From: Candidatus Poribacteria bacterium
GTDB taxonomy: Bacteria; Poribacteria; WGA-4E; WGA-3G
Length of the DNA stretch: 64,000 bases
Assembly (NCBI GenBank): GCA_022821965.1
Contig: JAJECN010000046.1
Coordinates: 1-64,000, forward strand
Reading direction: 5' to 3'
Below, piece by piece: positions 1-8,097 of the stretch (positions are counted from its first letter, which is position 1; each line of letters starts with the position of its first letter). Position numbers and translations under genes: made by a program. The notes under the pieces were generated by a model. It had not been told where the DNA came from. It did not search any database and saw only the letters and a program-made list of their open reading frames with translations.

Positions 1-76
1 AAGGAAACAAACGATTAACAACGGGCTCAAAGCAGTCTGATTTCAGAGTGCTAACACGCCTTAACTTTAATTACAG
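1..76. other. Left edge, no gene seen
   Basis: I see no convincing reading frame, promoter or RNA gene in the first 76 bases. It ends at the hairpin just upstream of the first gene. Confidence 0.4.
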
Positions 77-79
77 GAG

Positions 80-124
80 CGGGCATTCCTCCCAAGTATA
101 AATACTTGGGGAGTTTCCTGCCCG
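80..124. repeat. Two-tier hairpin, possible insertion-sequence end
   Basis: A strong imperfect inverted repeat. The outer arms CGGGCA/TGCCCG (80-85 with 119-124) pair over 6 bp. The inner arms CCCAAGTA/TACTTGGG (91-98 with 103-110) pair over 8 bp around the loop TAAA. It ends 8 bases before the GTG start at 133, where a ribosome binding site would normally be. It has no U-tract, so it is not a classical terminator. Subterminal hairpins of this kind occur at IS200/IS605 ends; that link is inference only. Confidence 0.6.
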
Positions 125-132
125 AAGATTAG

Positions 133-3100
133 GTGAAAAAAGAGAGAAATAGAATCCAATCTGCAACCGGCGTGTTCAAAAACCACACGTCCGAGATAAC
201 AAGGCGAAGGTTCGTACTGACACTCTTCGTCTTGAGTCTACTCGCCCCTTGTGTTGGGTGGGCGCAAGGTTTTGGTTTCGGAAAAAATAAAATCACAGGA
301 CAACGCTTCGATTGGCACATCCACCGGACAGAGCATTTTGACATCCACTACTATCCGAGCGAAGCGAAACTTGTGCCGATTATGGCTGCCATCGCTGAAG
401 AGGCGTATGAGCAACACAGCGAGGATTTCGAGCATGAGCTGCGAGACAGAACACCCCTCATTCTTTACAAATCCCACAAGGATTTCCAAGAAACTAACAT
501 CATCCTCCAAGAACTTCACGAAGGAATAGGAGGGTTCGCAGAACTCTTTAAGCACCGTATCGTTATACCCTTTACCGGATCCCTTGAAGCGTTTCGAGAG
601 GTAATTTACCACGAACTGATTCATATCTTCCAATACGACATTATCTATCAGAAACCGCATGCGCGTATCTATAGCGGCGAATTTCTCTATTCTCCGCCAA
701 TTTGGTTTATAGAGGGAATGGCGGACCATTTCGCTGAAGACAACGACGCAATCGGAGAAATGGTCATCCGCGATGCCAGCATGAATAACAACATTGTGCC
801 GCTACCGCAACTCCACAATTTCAACCGACTTAGCTCACCCTATATTGGGTATAAGTTGGGGCAATTAGCGGTCGCATATCTCACAGAAACGTACGGACGC
901 GAGAAAATCCCTGAGATTTTGCAAGGGTTACGACAGAGCCGCACAAAGGACATCAACCGTGTTTTCAGGGAAGTGCTCGGTGTAGAACTCGAAGAATTTG
1001 ATAAGGCGTGGCGGCAGACAGTCCGAAAACGTTACTGGCCCCTCATAGAGGACAGAGAACTGCCCGACCTCGTCGCGAAGAACCTTACCGAAAAATCGCG
1101 ATATTCCCACAACATCAAACCCGTCTGGTCACCAAGTGGCGATATTATCGCGTATGTTACAGGAAATGAAGGGTTTCTGGAGATTGTCCTGATGTCCGCC
1201 AAAACGGGTGAACGTATTGAGCGGGTCACTAAGCGGTTTTTCCGTGAAAAATATGAGGAGATCCGAACCGATTTCGGCGGTTTCGGGAGAAGCCTCGCGT
1301 GGGCACCTGATGGCGATAGGATCGCCTTCGTCGCCAGACATCACGATGCAAACTATCTCCTTGAAGTCAATATTTTGACTGAGGAACTGACGCAGTATTT
1401 CAAACTCGATTTCGATAACGTTTCCTCCCCAGACTATGATGGCAGCGGTGAACGGATCGTTTTTTCCGCACTAAAAGAGGGGCAAACAGATCTTTACATA
1501 ATCGAACTACTAACGGGTGAAGTGGACAGGCTCACCTTCGATCCATTCAATGATACGCATCCATCGTGGCATTCGACAACTGGCGAAATTATCTACGCCT
1601 CCGAGCGAGGGGCGAAAAATAGACTCGTGCTGATAAACCTTAACCGCGGGACAGAACGCGTGCTGACCGACGGCACCTATAATGCTATCAGTCCAAGTTG
1701 GACACCAGACGGAAAATCAATTCTTTTCTGCTCCGATAGCCAAGGTATTTACGATATACACAAACTCGAAATTAATCGTCAACTGTCAGCTAACAGTGGT
1801 CAGTTAAAAAAGGGTTCAGTCAAATCAGATCAATCTTTAACCGATGACCGACAACTGAAAACTGATAACTATTCCTCTGATAGTTTCCGACAGCCAACGG
1901 TCTCCGACAGCCACAGCAACGAAGAAGTCACATCCACTGAAAACGACAGCAAAGAATCTACGGGTTCTCCATCTTTAGAAGTTGAACTAACCCGTCTAAC
2001 CAATATCATGACAGGCTGTTTCAATCCGAGTTTGTCTCCAGACGGGAAACATCTTCTGTTCAGTGCCTACCAAAACGGGAAATACGATGTTTGTGTGATG
2101 GAGATTGGCAAAACTGTTGAGGAAAAAATTGAGGTTCCACCCGTAGCGGAACCGTCCGTAATCTTAACAGAGGAAGAAGAGGAGAATTATAGGATCGCTA
2201 AGCGAAAATACAGCACAAAATCCTCTTTCGCCTTAGATGCGATCTTCCCAGATTTCAGTTTCGGTGCGGATGGTATTCTCAGAAGCACGGTGCAAATCGT
2301 CGGCAGTGATATGTTAGGGAACCATCGCATCGGGGTCAGTGTGATGAACCAATCGAGTTACCTCGCACCGGACTTTATCGCACAATACGGATTTCTAACA
2401 CACCGAACTGACATCGGCGCGGTAATTTACAACTACCATGAATACCACATCTTGGGCGGCATACAGAGAAGACGAGGGATTCTACAGCGAATTACCGGAC
2501 TCGGGGCGTTTGTGAATTATCCGTTTGACAGATACCATCGACTTGACCTCAATTTTTCGATGTACACAAAGCCGTTTTCTTTCAACTTCCAAACAAGCGA
2601 ACCTTTGGATCCGTATGATGATAGAGGTCTACTGACAACAGGGTCCATAGCGTTTGTTGGAGATACAACGATGTGGCGGGAGTGGACTCCTTATACCGGT
2701 TCAAGGTATCGTATCGAACTTGAGCAATCTTTTCCAGCACTCGGCAGTCAACTTTCGATCACAAACGTTATTTTCGACGCGCGACGTTATTTCGGACTCG
2801 GCAGACGTCCTACGATTGCAGCACGGTTGTTACTCGGCGGTAGTTTCGGTAGAGACAAATCTTACTTTTATCTCGGTGGTATTGATACGCTACGAGGCTA
2901 TAATTATGAAGAATTGGTTGGAACACGTATTGGACTCCTCAACTTGGAAGTCCGTGTCCCCTTCATAGATGTGCTGCATTTCGGATGGCCCATCCAATGG
3001 ACACTCGGTGGAATACGCGGGATCGCCTTCGCGGATGTCGGAGGGGCTTGGTCAGATTGGCAATATGGACCAGAAAATCCTTTCAAGATCTTCGCCCGAG

Positions 3101-3264
3101 AAGAAAATCGTATTCAACTTGCCGATGTCAAAGCCTCAATCGGTGCTGGGCTTCGCTTACAACTCGGGCTGTTTTCGATAGATTTCGCCGCAGCGTGGCA
3201 TACAGACCTCTCTCGAGTGGAACCCGGTATGAAATACCATCTCGGACTGGGGCAATCTTTTTAA
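133..3264 (+). CDS. Secreted metalloprotease-like / TolB beta-propeller / BamA-like barrel fusion
   Basis: A 1043-residue protein with three parts. After a hydrophobic export signal (about residues 24-45), a gluzincin-like (peptidase MA type) domain carries HELIH (H160, E161, H164) and a downstream WFIEGMADHF segment in which E194 is the likely third zinc ligand. Residues about 330-700 hold six TolB/WD-type repeats of the form SPDGKxLxFSA. The last 300 residues resemble the Omp85/bacterial surface antigen barrel (LGGIDTLRGY followed by a region typical of the last strands). It probably sits in the outer membrane with the protease and propeller in the periplasm. The GTG start has no clear Shine-Dalgarno and lies just after a hairpin. 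Residues about 549-581 are encoded by a copy of a dispersed repeat (1778-1872), which inserts low-complexity sequence between two propeller blades. Substrate unknown. Confidence 0.85.
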   Translation: MKKERNRIQSATGVFKNHTSEITRRRFVLTLFVLSLLAPCVGWAQGFGFGKNKITGQRFDWHIHRTEHFDIHYYPSEAKLVPIMAAIAEEAYEQHSEDFEHELRDRTPLILYKSHKDFQETNIILQELHEGIGGFAELFKHRIVIPFTGSLEAFREVIYHELIHIFQYDIIYQKPHARIYSGEFLYSPPIWFIEGMADHFAEDNDAIGEMVIRDASMNNNIVPLPQLHNFNRLSSPYIGYKLGQLAVAYLTETYGREKIPEILQGLRQSRTKDINRVFREVLGVELEEFDKAWRQTVRKRYWPLIEDRELPDLVAKNLTEKSRYSHNIKPVWSPSGDIIAYVTGNEGFLEIVLMSAKTGERIERVTKRFFREKYEEIRTDFGGFGRSLAWAPDGDRIAFVARHHDANYLLEVNILTEELTQYFKLDFDNVSSPDYDGSGERIVFSALKEGQTDLYIIELLTGEVDRLTFDPFNDTHPSWHSTTGEIIYASERGAKNRLVLINLNRGTERVLTDGTYNAISPSWTPDGKSILFCSDSQGIYDIHKLEINRQLSANSGQLKKGSVKSDQSLTDDRQLKTDNYSSDSFRQPTVSDSHSNEEVTSTENDSKESTGSPSLEVELTRLTNIMTGCFNPSLSPDGKHLLFSAYQNGKYDVCVMEIGKTVEEKIEVPPVAEPSVILTEEEEENYRIAKRKYSTKSSFALDAIFPDFSFGADGILRSTVQIVGSDMLGNHRIGVSVMNQSSYLAPDFIAQYGFLTHRTDIGAVIYNYHEYHILGGIQRRRGILQRITGLGAFVNYPFDRYHRLDLNFSMYTKPFSFNFQTSEPLDPYDDRGLLTTGSIAFVGDTTMWREWTPYTGSRYRIELEQSFPALGSQLSITNVIFDARRYFGLGRRPTIAARLLLGGSFGRDKSYFYLGGIDTLRGYNYEELVGTRIGLLNLEVRVPFIDVLHFGWPIQWTLGGIRGIAFADVGGAWSDWQYGPENPFKIFAREENRIQLADVKASIGAGLRLQLGLFSIDFAAAWHTDLSRVEPGMKYHLGLGQSF
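1778..1872. repeat. Dispersed CAGTTGTCAGTT-type repeat inside a coding region
   Basis: This stretch repeats short motifs (CAACTGTCAGC, GTGGTCAGTT, ACCGATGACCGACAACTG, AACTGATAAC). The same motifs form the arms of intergenic elements at 6542-6647, 6921-7007, 13633-13719 and 33734-33890. Here it is read through in frame by the propeller fusion gene, adding residues rich in R, Q, L, S, D and N. Confidence 0.75.
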
Positions 3265-3352
3265 TAGCATTCATAACCCAATGAGGGTTGGAATTAATCA
3301 GAAACCACCGTGAAACGAAGTGGAACGGTGACCGGAGGTTAACAATTAAAAA

Positions 3353-6300
3353 ATGGATTCACGAACCAAACGCTCTCTTATCACCATCGTCATCCTTGCA
3401 ATTATCGGGGGTTTAGGTGCCACTTGGGTCAACCTATATCCCGACTTTCTATGGTTTAAGGTGGTCGACTATTTCAGCGTCTACATCAAAATTCTCCAAA
3501 CAAAAATCTTCGTCGGTGTCATCGTTGGAATTTGCTATTTAGCAATCCTTCTGATAAATCTCGCCCTGATCTATCGACTCACACCAGAGCACCTCAGTCC
3601 TGCTTTTATGGGAGGTACCGAGTTTACAGGTGCTTCCACAAATAATCCCGGTGATACCCGAAAAATGATTTATGGCGTACTCATGCTCCTCGCGGTGCTT
3701 TTCAGCATCTTAATGGGTTACACAGCCAGTGACCGGTGGGAAATTTACCTACGCTACACCAACGCCGAAGACCTCACGTTCCGCGCTGCCACCCCGATTA
3801 TTGTCGAAGAGAGTCTCAACGCCACCGAAATCCCCGTCTCACAATTGGAACTCCAAGCGAAAAACATAAGAGTCGGCGATCAGATAAACGTACAGGTAAA
3901 TGGAACAAATCAGGACGCGACCATTGAAGCAGTGCTGGACAATGCCATCCGACTGAATACAGCCGTTCAGATAGAACCGGGGCAAAAAGCGTTCTTCACG
4001 TCTCCCGCACGCGACCCGATTTTCGACAAGGACATCTCCTACTACGTCTTCAAAATGCCAGTCGAGCGGTATGTTTGCGGGACACTTTTCGGTATATTCA
4101 TGCTGGTGACGATATTCGCAATTGTCATCTACTTTTTCCACGGATTAATCACAGGAGACACCAGCCAATTTCGATTCAGTCCACCTTTCAATGTGAAGGC
4201 GCATCTATTCACACTTGCAGGTATAACGCTTTTACTCCGAGCATGGAACTACCAGTTTGCCATGTTCGACTTGCTCTACGCCACAAACGATGTCGTCCGT
4301 GGCGGTGGTGGATACGCTGCAATGAAGGCGCGCCTCCCTATACTGTATATCATGATGGTGCTCACGGTTTTATGCGCTATTGTCTTCATCATCAGTATCT
4401 TCTTGAAGCGTAACACCTTCGCTTTCGGCGGACTTGCCGTGTTCATAATTGCTGGAATCCTCGGACAAGTTTACCCGGTCGCCATACAAAGATGGCAGGT
4501 TGAACCCAGAAAACAGGTGTTAGAGGCAGACTATATCAACTATAACATCAAAGCAACACTCCAAGCTTACGGCTTAGCCGAGAACACTGTGACGGAGGAG
4601 GAATATCCACTCACAGAGCAACTGAGTTATGACGACATAAGAAGCCCCGAAAACGCTCCTGTCTTCAATAGCATTCGCCTCTGGGATTGGCGACCCCTAC
4701 GCAGAACCTTCCGCCAACTCCAAGAACTCCGTACACAGTACGATTTCAATGATGTTGACATTGATCGCTACGTCGTTGACGGTGAAATTCGACAAGTGAT
4801 GCTGTCCGGACGGGAACTCAATATCAACGAACTTCCCATGGAAATCAGAAACGATTGGTACAAGCAAACCTATACCTATACACACGGATATGGTGCCGTT
4901 GTAAGCCCTGTTAACGAGATTGAGAACGGCAAACCCAATATGTACATTCAAGGATTGCCACCGATCGACTACAGCGAACAGTGGGAGCACCGGTTCAGCG
5001 ACACGCCGGGTCCACGTATCTACTACGGTGAACGGACAGATCGTTATGTTATCGTACACCCAGAACGGAGCCAAGGGCTTGAGTTCGACTACCCACAAGA
5101 AGGACAGCAGTATGCCGAATATGCCTACCAAGGGAAGGGTGGTGTCCAACTCAACTCTTTCTGGCGTAAAATGGTGTACATGCTCAAATTCAACAATGAG
5201 ATTAACTTCGTCTTACCGGGTGAAATTTCGTCGACCAGCAAGATCCTCTATGAACGGAACATCAAAAGACGAATTCAGAAAATCGCGCCTTTCTTGCGAT
5301 ACGACGGTGACCCCTATATCATCCTCCATAAAGGTAGATTGGTCTGGATGATTGATGCCTATACGATCACACATCGGTATCCGTATTCGGTGTCAATGAA
5401 AGAATTCGTCGGTGAGCGGAGGCAACAAGCCGCAAATACGCAACGAGACGGTGAACCGTGGGGGAACTACATCCGAAACTCCGTTAAAGTCATCCTCGAT
5501 GCTTACGATGGCACAGTCGATTTTTATATTATGGAACGGGAACAGGATCCAATTGTGGAATGTTATCGCAAAATCTTCCCAGACCTTTTCAAGTCGTTTG
5601 CGGAGATGCCTGATGAACTCAAGGCACACATTCGATATCCAACATCTATGTTTCTGATCCAAGCCCGCGTCTATCAAGATTACCACATGAAAGATCCGGT
5701 AACCTTCTACGCAGGCGAAGATAAATGGGAGATTGGCAGAGAACTCTATGACAATACAGATGCCCAAACACGACAAGTGGCACAACAGCCAAGAAGTCCA
5801 TTTACCCCACAACAACCGACAGTTCAACGCTCATCAGTAGAAGGACAACCCGTTGAACCTTACTATGTCATTATCAGGCTACCGGGGCTGGAAAACCCCG
5901 AATTCATGTTGATGCTGCCCTATACACCGTTCAAGAAACCGAATCTCACCGCATGGCTCGCCGCGCGATGTGATCTGCCCCAATATGGACAGCTCCTTGT
6001 CTACCGATTTCCGAAAGGGAAACAGGTCGCAGGTCCCATGCAGGTGGAGAACTTTATTAGTCAAGAACCGGAGATTTCGCAGCAGATTAGCCTTTGGAAC
6101 ACGCAGGGATCCCGAGTTTTACGCGGAAATCTGTTGATTCTGCCAATGAACAACTCCCTGCTCTATGTTGAACCTATCTACATACAATCCGAAGACGAAA
6201 CAACCGCTATTCCTGAATTGAGACGGGTCGTCATCGGATACGGAAACGAGGTCGTCTGGGGTGAAAGTCTTGATGAGGCACTTATTAAGATGTTCGGACA

Positions 6301-6520
6301 GGGAACGCGATTTCAGACCCCTGCCACGGCTACAACTGACGATCTAACTGCAGCCGATCCGGGCACAGCGCAAATCTCATTACGAGGGCTTGTTGAACAA
6401 GCAAACCGCTATTTCAATCAGGCACAAAGCGCACAACGCACCGGCGATTGGGCAGAATACGGACGCTCTCTCCAACTTTTAGAAGAAACTTTACGTCAAC
6501 TTGAAGGAAATACACAATGA
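3353..6520 (+). CDS. UPF0182 family membrane protein
   Basis: A 1055-residue protein with the layout of the UPF0182 (COG1615) family. About seven membrane segments lie in the first 375 residues (roughly 9-29, 51-75, 105-125, 242-265, 281-302, 327-350, 355-375). A large soluble region follows, with the family-typical stretches SIRLWDWRPLRRTFRQLQ, YGERTDRYVIVHP, FLRYDGDPYIILHKGRLVW and FMLMLPYTPFKKPNLTAWLA. Function is not established for the family. The C-terminal 40 residues are predicted helical and polar. The ATG follows CCGGAGGTTAAC with a rather long spacer. A proline/glutamine-rich linker interrupts the soluble part near residues 800-825. It stands alone between the protease fusion and the small TGA-containing gene. 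Confidence 0.88.
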   Translation: MDSRTKRSLITIVILAIIGGLGATWVNLYPDFLWFKVVDYFSVYIKILQTKIFVGVIVGICYLAILLINLALIYRLTPEHLSPAFMGGTEFTGASTNNPGDTRKMIYGVLMLLAVLFSILMGYTASDRWEIYLRYTNAEDLTFRAATPIIVEESLNATEIPVSQLELQAKNIRVGDQINVQVNGTNQDATIEAVLDNAIRLNTAVQIEPGQKAFFTSPARDPIFDKDISYYVFKMPVERYVCGTLFGIFMLVTIFAIVIYFFHGLITGDTSQFRFSPPFNVKAHLFTLAGITLLLRAWNYQFAMFDLLYATNDVVRGGGGYAAMKARLPILYIMMVLTVLCAIVFIISIFLKRNTFAFGGLAVFIIAGILGQVYPVAIQRWQVEPRKQVLEADYINYNIKATLQAYGLAENTVTEEEYPLTEQLSYDDIRSPENAPVFNSIRLWDWRPLRRTFRQLQELRTQYDFNDVDIDRYVVDGEIRQVMLSGRELNINELPMEIRNDWYKQTYTYTHGYGAVVSPVNEIENGKPNMYIQGLPPIDYSEQWEHRFSDTPGPRIYYGERTDRYVIVHPERSQGLEFDYPQEGQQYAEYAYQGKGGVQLNSFWRKMVYMLKFNNEINFVLPGEISSTSKILYERNIKRRIQKIAPFLRYDGDPYIILHKGRLVWMIDAYTITHRYPYSVSMKEFVGERRQQAANTQRDGEPWGNYIRNSVKVILDAYDGTVDFYIMEREQDPIVECYRKIFPDLFKSFAEMPDELKAHIRYPTSMFLIQARVYQDYHMKDPVTFYAGEDKWEIGRELYDNTDAQTRQVAQQPRSPFTPQQPTVQRSSVEGQPVEPYYVIIRLPGLENPEFMLMLPYTPFKKPNLTAWLAARCDLPQYGQLLVYRFPKGKQVAGPMQVENFISQEPEISQQISLWNTQGSRVLRGNLLILPMNNSLLYVEPIYIQSEDETTAIPELRRVVIGYGNEVVWGESLDEALIKMFGQGTRFQTPATATTDDLTAADPGTAQISLRGLVEQANRYFNQAQSAQRTGDWAEYGRSLQLLEETLRQLEGNTQ

Positions 6521-6541
6521 AAATCTGTTGTCAGAAGAAGA

Positions 6542-6647
6542 GTTATCAGTTTTCGGTTTTCAGTTTTCAGTTAAGAGACTCTTGTGGCAGTTGCATAAGT
6601 TTTGTCCGCCACAAACCAGTAACCGATAACCGACAACTGACAACTAT
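6542..6647. repeat. Dispersed inverted-repeat element, copy A
   Basis: The left arm begins GTTATCAGTTTTCGG. The right arm ends AACCGATAACCGACAACTG, roughly the reverse complement. Between them, CTTGTGGCAGTTGC and CCGCCACAA form an inner hairpin. It fills the gap between the UPF0182 gene and the next ribosome binding site. Confidence 0.75.
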
Positions 6648-6664
6648 TAAAGGAGGTGAAATAG

Positions 6665-6910
6665 ATGGCTCTCGATTGGAAACCGCGTCACCGAGATATG
6701 ATTATCGGCGATATCCCATGGTTAGCCAGAATCAGCGACAAAGCCAGTGCAAAACTGCAGGGTATCCTCGGTGAATATATCTACCCGTGACCACAAGATA
6801 AGCTGTTCCTGGAGGAACACGAGATAAGTGCTGAGGCATTCACTGAGATGGTAAAAAATAACCCCTCAGACGATGAGATGATCGCGGCAATGAAGAAATT
6901 GAATGGTTAG
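6665..6910 (+). CDS. DUF5069-like small protein, candidate selenoprotein (in-frame UGA at codon 42)
   Basis: An 81-codon frame starts at ATG 6665 behind a near-perfect ribosome binding site (AAAGGAGGTG, 8-base spacer) and ends at TAG 6908-6910. It is interrupted only by TGA at 6788-6790 (codon 42). The product resembles DUF5069: PWLARISDKASAKLQG, then LGEYIYP-(UGA)-PQDKLFLEE, then an EAF..MV helix and a final D-D-E-M helix. As I recall the family, Cys-Pro occupies this YxCPxD position, so UGA stands where Cys is expected. Nineteen bases after the UGA is a 6-bp stem with a UGGA loop (6804-6819), which fits the bacterial SECIS consensus. Both halves keep family-like sequence with no other lesion. 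The alternative is a recent Cys-to-stop mutation. Function of the family is unknown. Confidence 0.65.
6804..6819 (+). promoter_or_regulatory. SECIS-like hairpin downstream of in-frame UGA
   Basis: TGTTCC (6804-6809) pairs perfectly with GGAACA (6814-6819) around the loop TGGA (6810-6813). The loop begins 19 bases after the UGA and has G in its second position. This meets the published general bacterial SECIS description (apical loop 16-37 nt after UGA, a G among the first two loop bases, stem of at least 4 bp). The stem does not extend further, so thermodynamic support is modest. Confidence 0.5.
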
Positions 6911-6920
6911 TTTAAGAGGT

Positions 6921-7007
6921 GTCGGTTATCGGTTGTCAGTCCAGAGTGTGCTGTGGTCGTTACAAACGTTTGCAACAACCACACAAGTAACTGACAGCCG
7001 ATAGCCA
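6921..7007. repeat. Dispersed inverted-repeat element, copy B
   Basis: The left arm GTCGGTTATCGGTTGTCAGT and the right arm ACTGACAGCCGATAGCC are near reverse complements. The centre holds a second hairpin (TGTGGTCGTTACAAACG with CGTTTGCAACAACCACA). It lies between the TGA-containing gene and pheA and could fold into a long, terminator-like structure without a U-tract. Confidence 0.75.
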
Positions 7008-7029
7008 CGCTAAGGAATATTAGAAAGAA

Positions 7030-8097
7030 TTGGACTTAACAAAGTACCGAGACCAGATTAATGAGATTGACGACCAAATTTTAGCACTGCTACAGAAACG
7101 AGCTGATATTTCCAAGCAGGTCGGTGCTGTGAAAGCAGGGATAGACGATGTTCAGGTCTATGTTCCGCATCGGCAGAAACAGATTATTGAACGCTTGAAG
7201 GCGCAGAACCACGGTGAATTTCCTGAAGCCGCGCTTGAAGCAATCTGGACTGAGATTCTATCTGCCTCCCGTTCCTTACAGGATCCAGAACGGGTCGCCT
7301 TCCTCGGGCCTGTTGGTAGTTTCGGTCACTTAGCGGCACTATCTCATTTCGGTGCGTCAACTGAGATGATCCCTATCAGTCCGCAGACCGACATTTTTAC
7401 GGAGGTTGAAGCTGGTAGAGCGGACTACGGTGTGGTGGCTATTGAAAATTCAGCACAAGGCACTGTTCGTGATGTTTTGGAACGCTTCCAACGCACGCCG
7501 TTGTGGATTTGTGCCGAGACCTTTCAACCGATAAAACAGCACCTTTTATCAAAGTCACCGCTTTCAGAAATTCGGTGTGTCTACTCACATCCGCAACCCT
7601 TCGCGCAATGTAAGACATGGCTAAAGCGACATCTCAGTAATGCTGAACAGATTGAGGTTGTTAGTACGTCTGAAGCAGCACAACGCGCTGCACAAGAACT
7701 GTCAGCAGCCGCTATTGCGAGTGAACTCGCAGGCAAAATCTATGAGGTTCCAATCGTCGCCAATACCATTATGGATGAACCTGATAACACAACTCGCTTC
7801 TTTGTCATCGGAAGACACATGCCAGATCCAAGTGGACACGATCGGACCTCGATGTTCTTCGCAATTCGAGACAAGGTTGGTGCCCTGTACGAAGCCCTCA
7901 GCATTTTAAAGAAAGCAGAGCTGAATTTGAGTTATTTAGAATCTTTGCCATCGCGAGCCGGACTGTGGGAGTATGTCTTTTTTGTTGAGATGGAAGGTCA
8001 TATTGCCGACGAACGCGTCATCGTGGCACTTGAGCAGCTTGAAGAATTGTGTCGCAATGTCAACGTTCTCGGATCTTATCCGCGCGGGACTTGTTAA
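7030..8097 (+). CDS. pheA: Bifunctional chorismate mutase / prephenate dehydratase (P-protein)
   Basis: A 355-residue cytoplasmic enzyme that converts chorismate to prephenate and on to phenylpyruvate for phenylalanine synthesis. Residues about 1-85 are an AroQ-type chorismate mutase (INEIDDQILALLQKRADIS). Residues about 94-270 are prephenate dehydratase, with FLGPVGSFGHLAA, IENSAQGTVRDVLE and NTTRFFVIG (the TRF catalytic motif). The C-terminus is an ACT regulatory domain with YLESLPSR in place of the common ESRPS phenylalanine-binding motif, so feedback inhibition by Phe is likely but not certain. Start is TTG at 7030 after a weak AGAAAGAA. Its TAA stop overlaps the ATG of queG (TAATG), so the two are probably co-translated. 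Confidence 0.93.
   Translation: MDLTKYRDQINEIDDQILALLQKRADISKQVGAVKAGIDDVQVYVPHRQKQIIERLKAQNHGEFPEAALEAIWTEILSASRSLQDPERVAFLGPVGSFGHLAALSHFGASTEMIPISPQTDIFTEVEAGRADYGVVAIENSAQGTVRDVLERFQRTPLWICAETFQPIKQHLLSKSPLSEIRCVYSHPQPFAQCKTWLKRHLSNAEQIEVVSTSEAAQRAAQELSAAAIASELAGKIYEVPIVANTIMDEPDNTTRFFVIGRHMPDPSGHDRTSMFFAIRDKVGALYEALSILKKAELNLSYLESLPSRAGLWEYVFFVEMEGHIADERVIVALEQLEELCRNVNVLGSYPRGTC

Noticed and set aside
6517-6774. An 85-codon frame overlapping the UPF0182 stop
   Set aside because: Its first half is the translated dispersed repeat, and its second half is the wrong frame of the DUF5069-like gene, which has the ribosome binding site.
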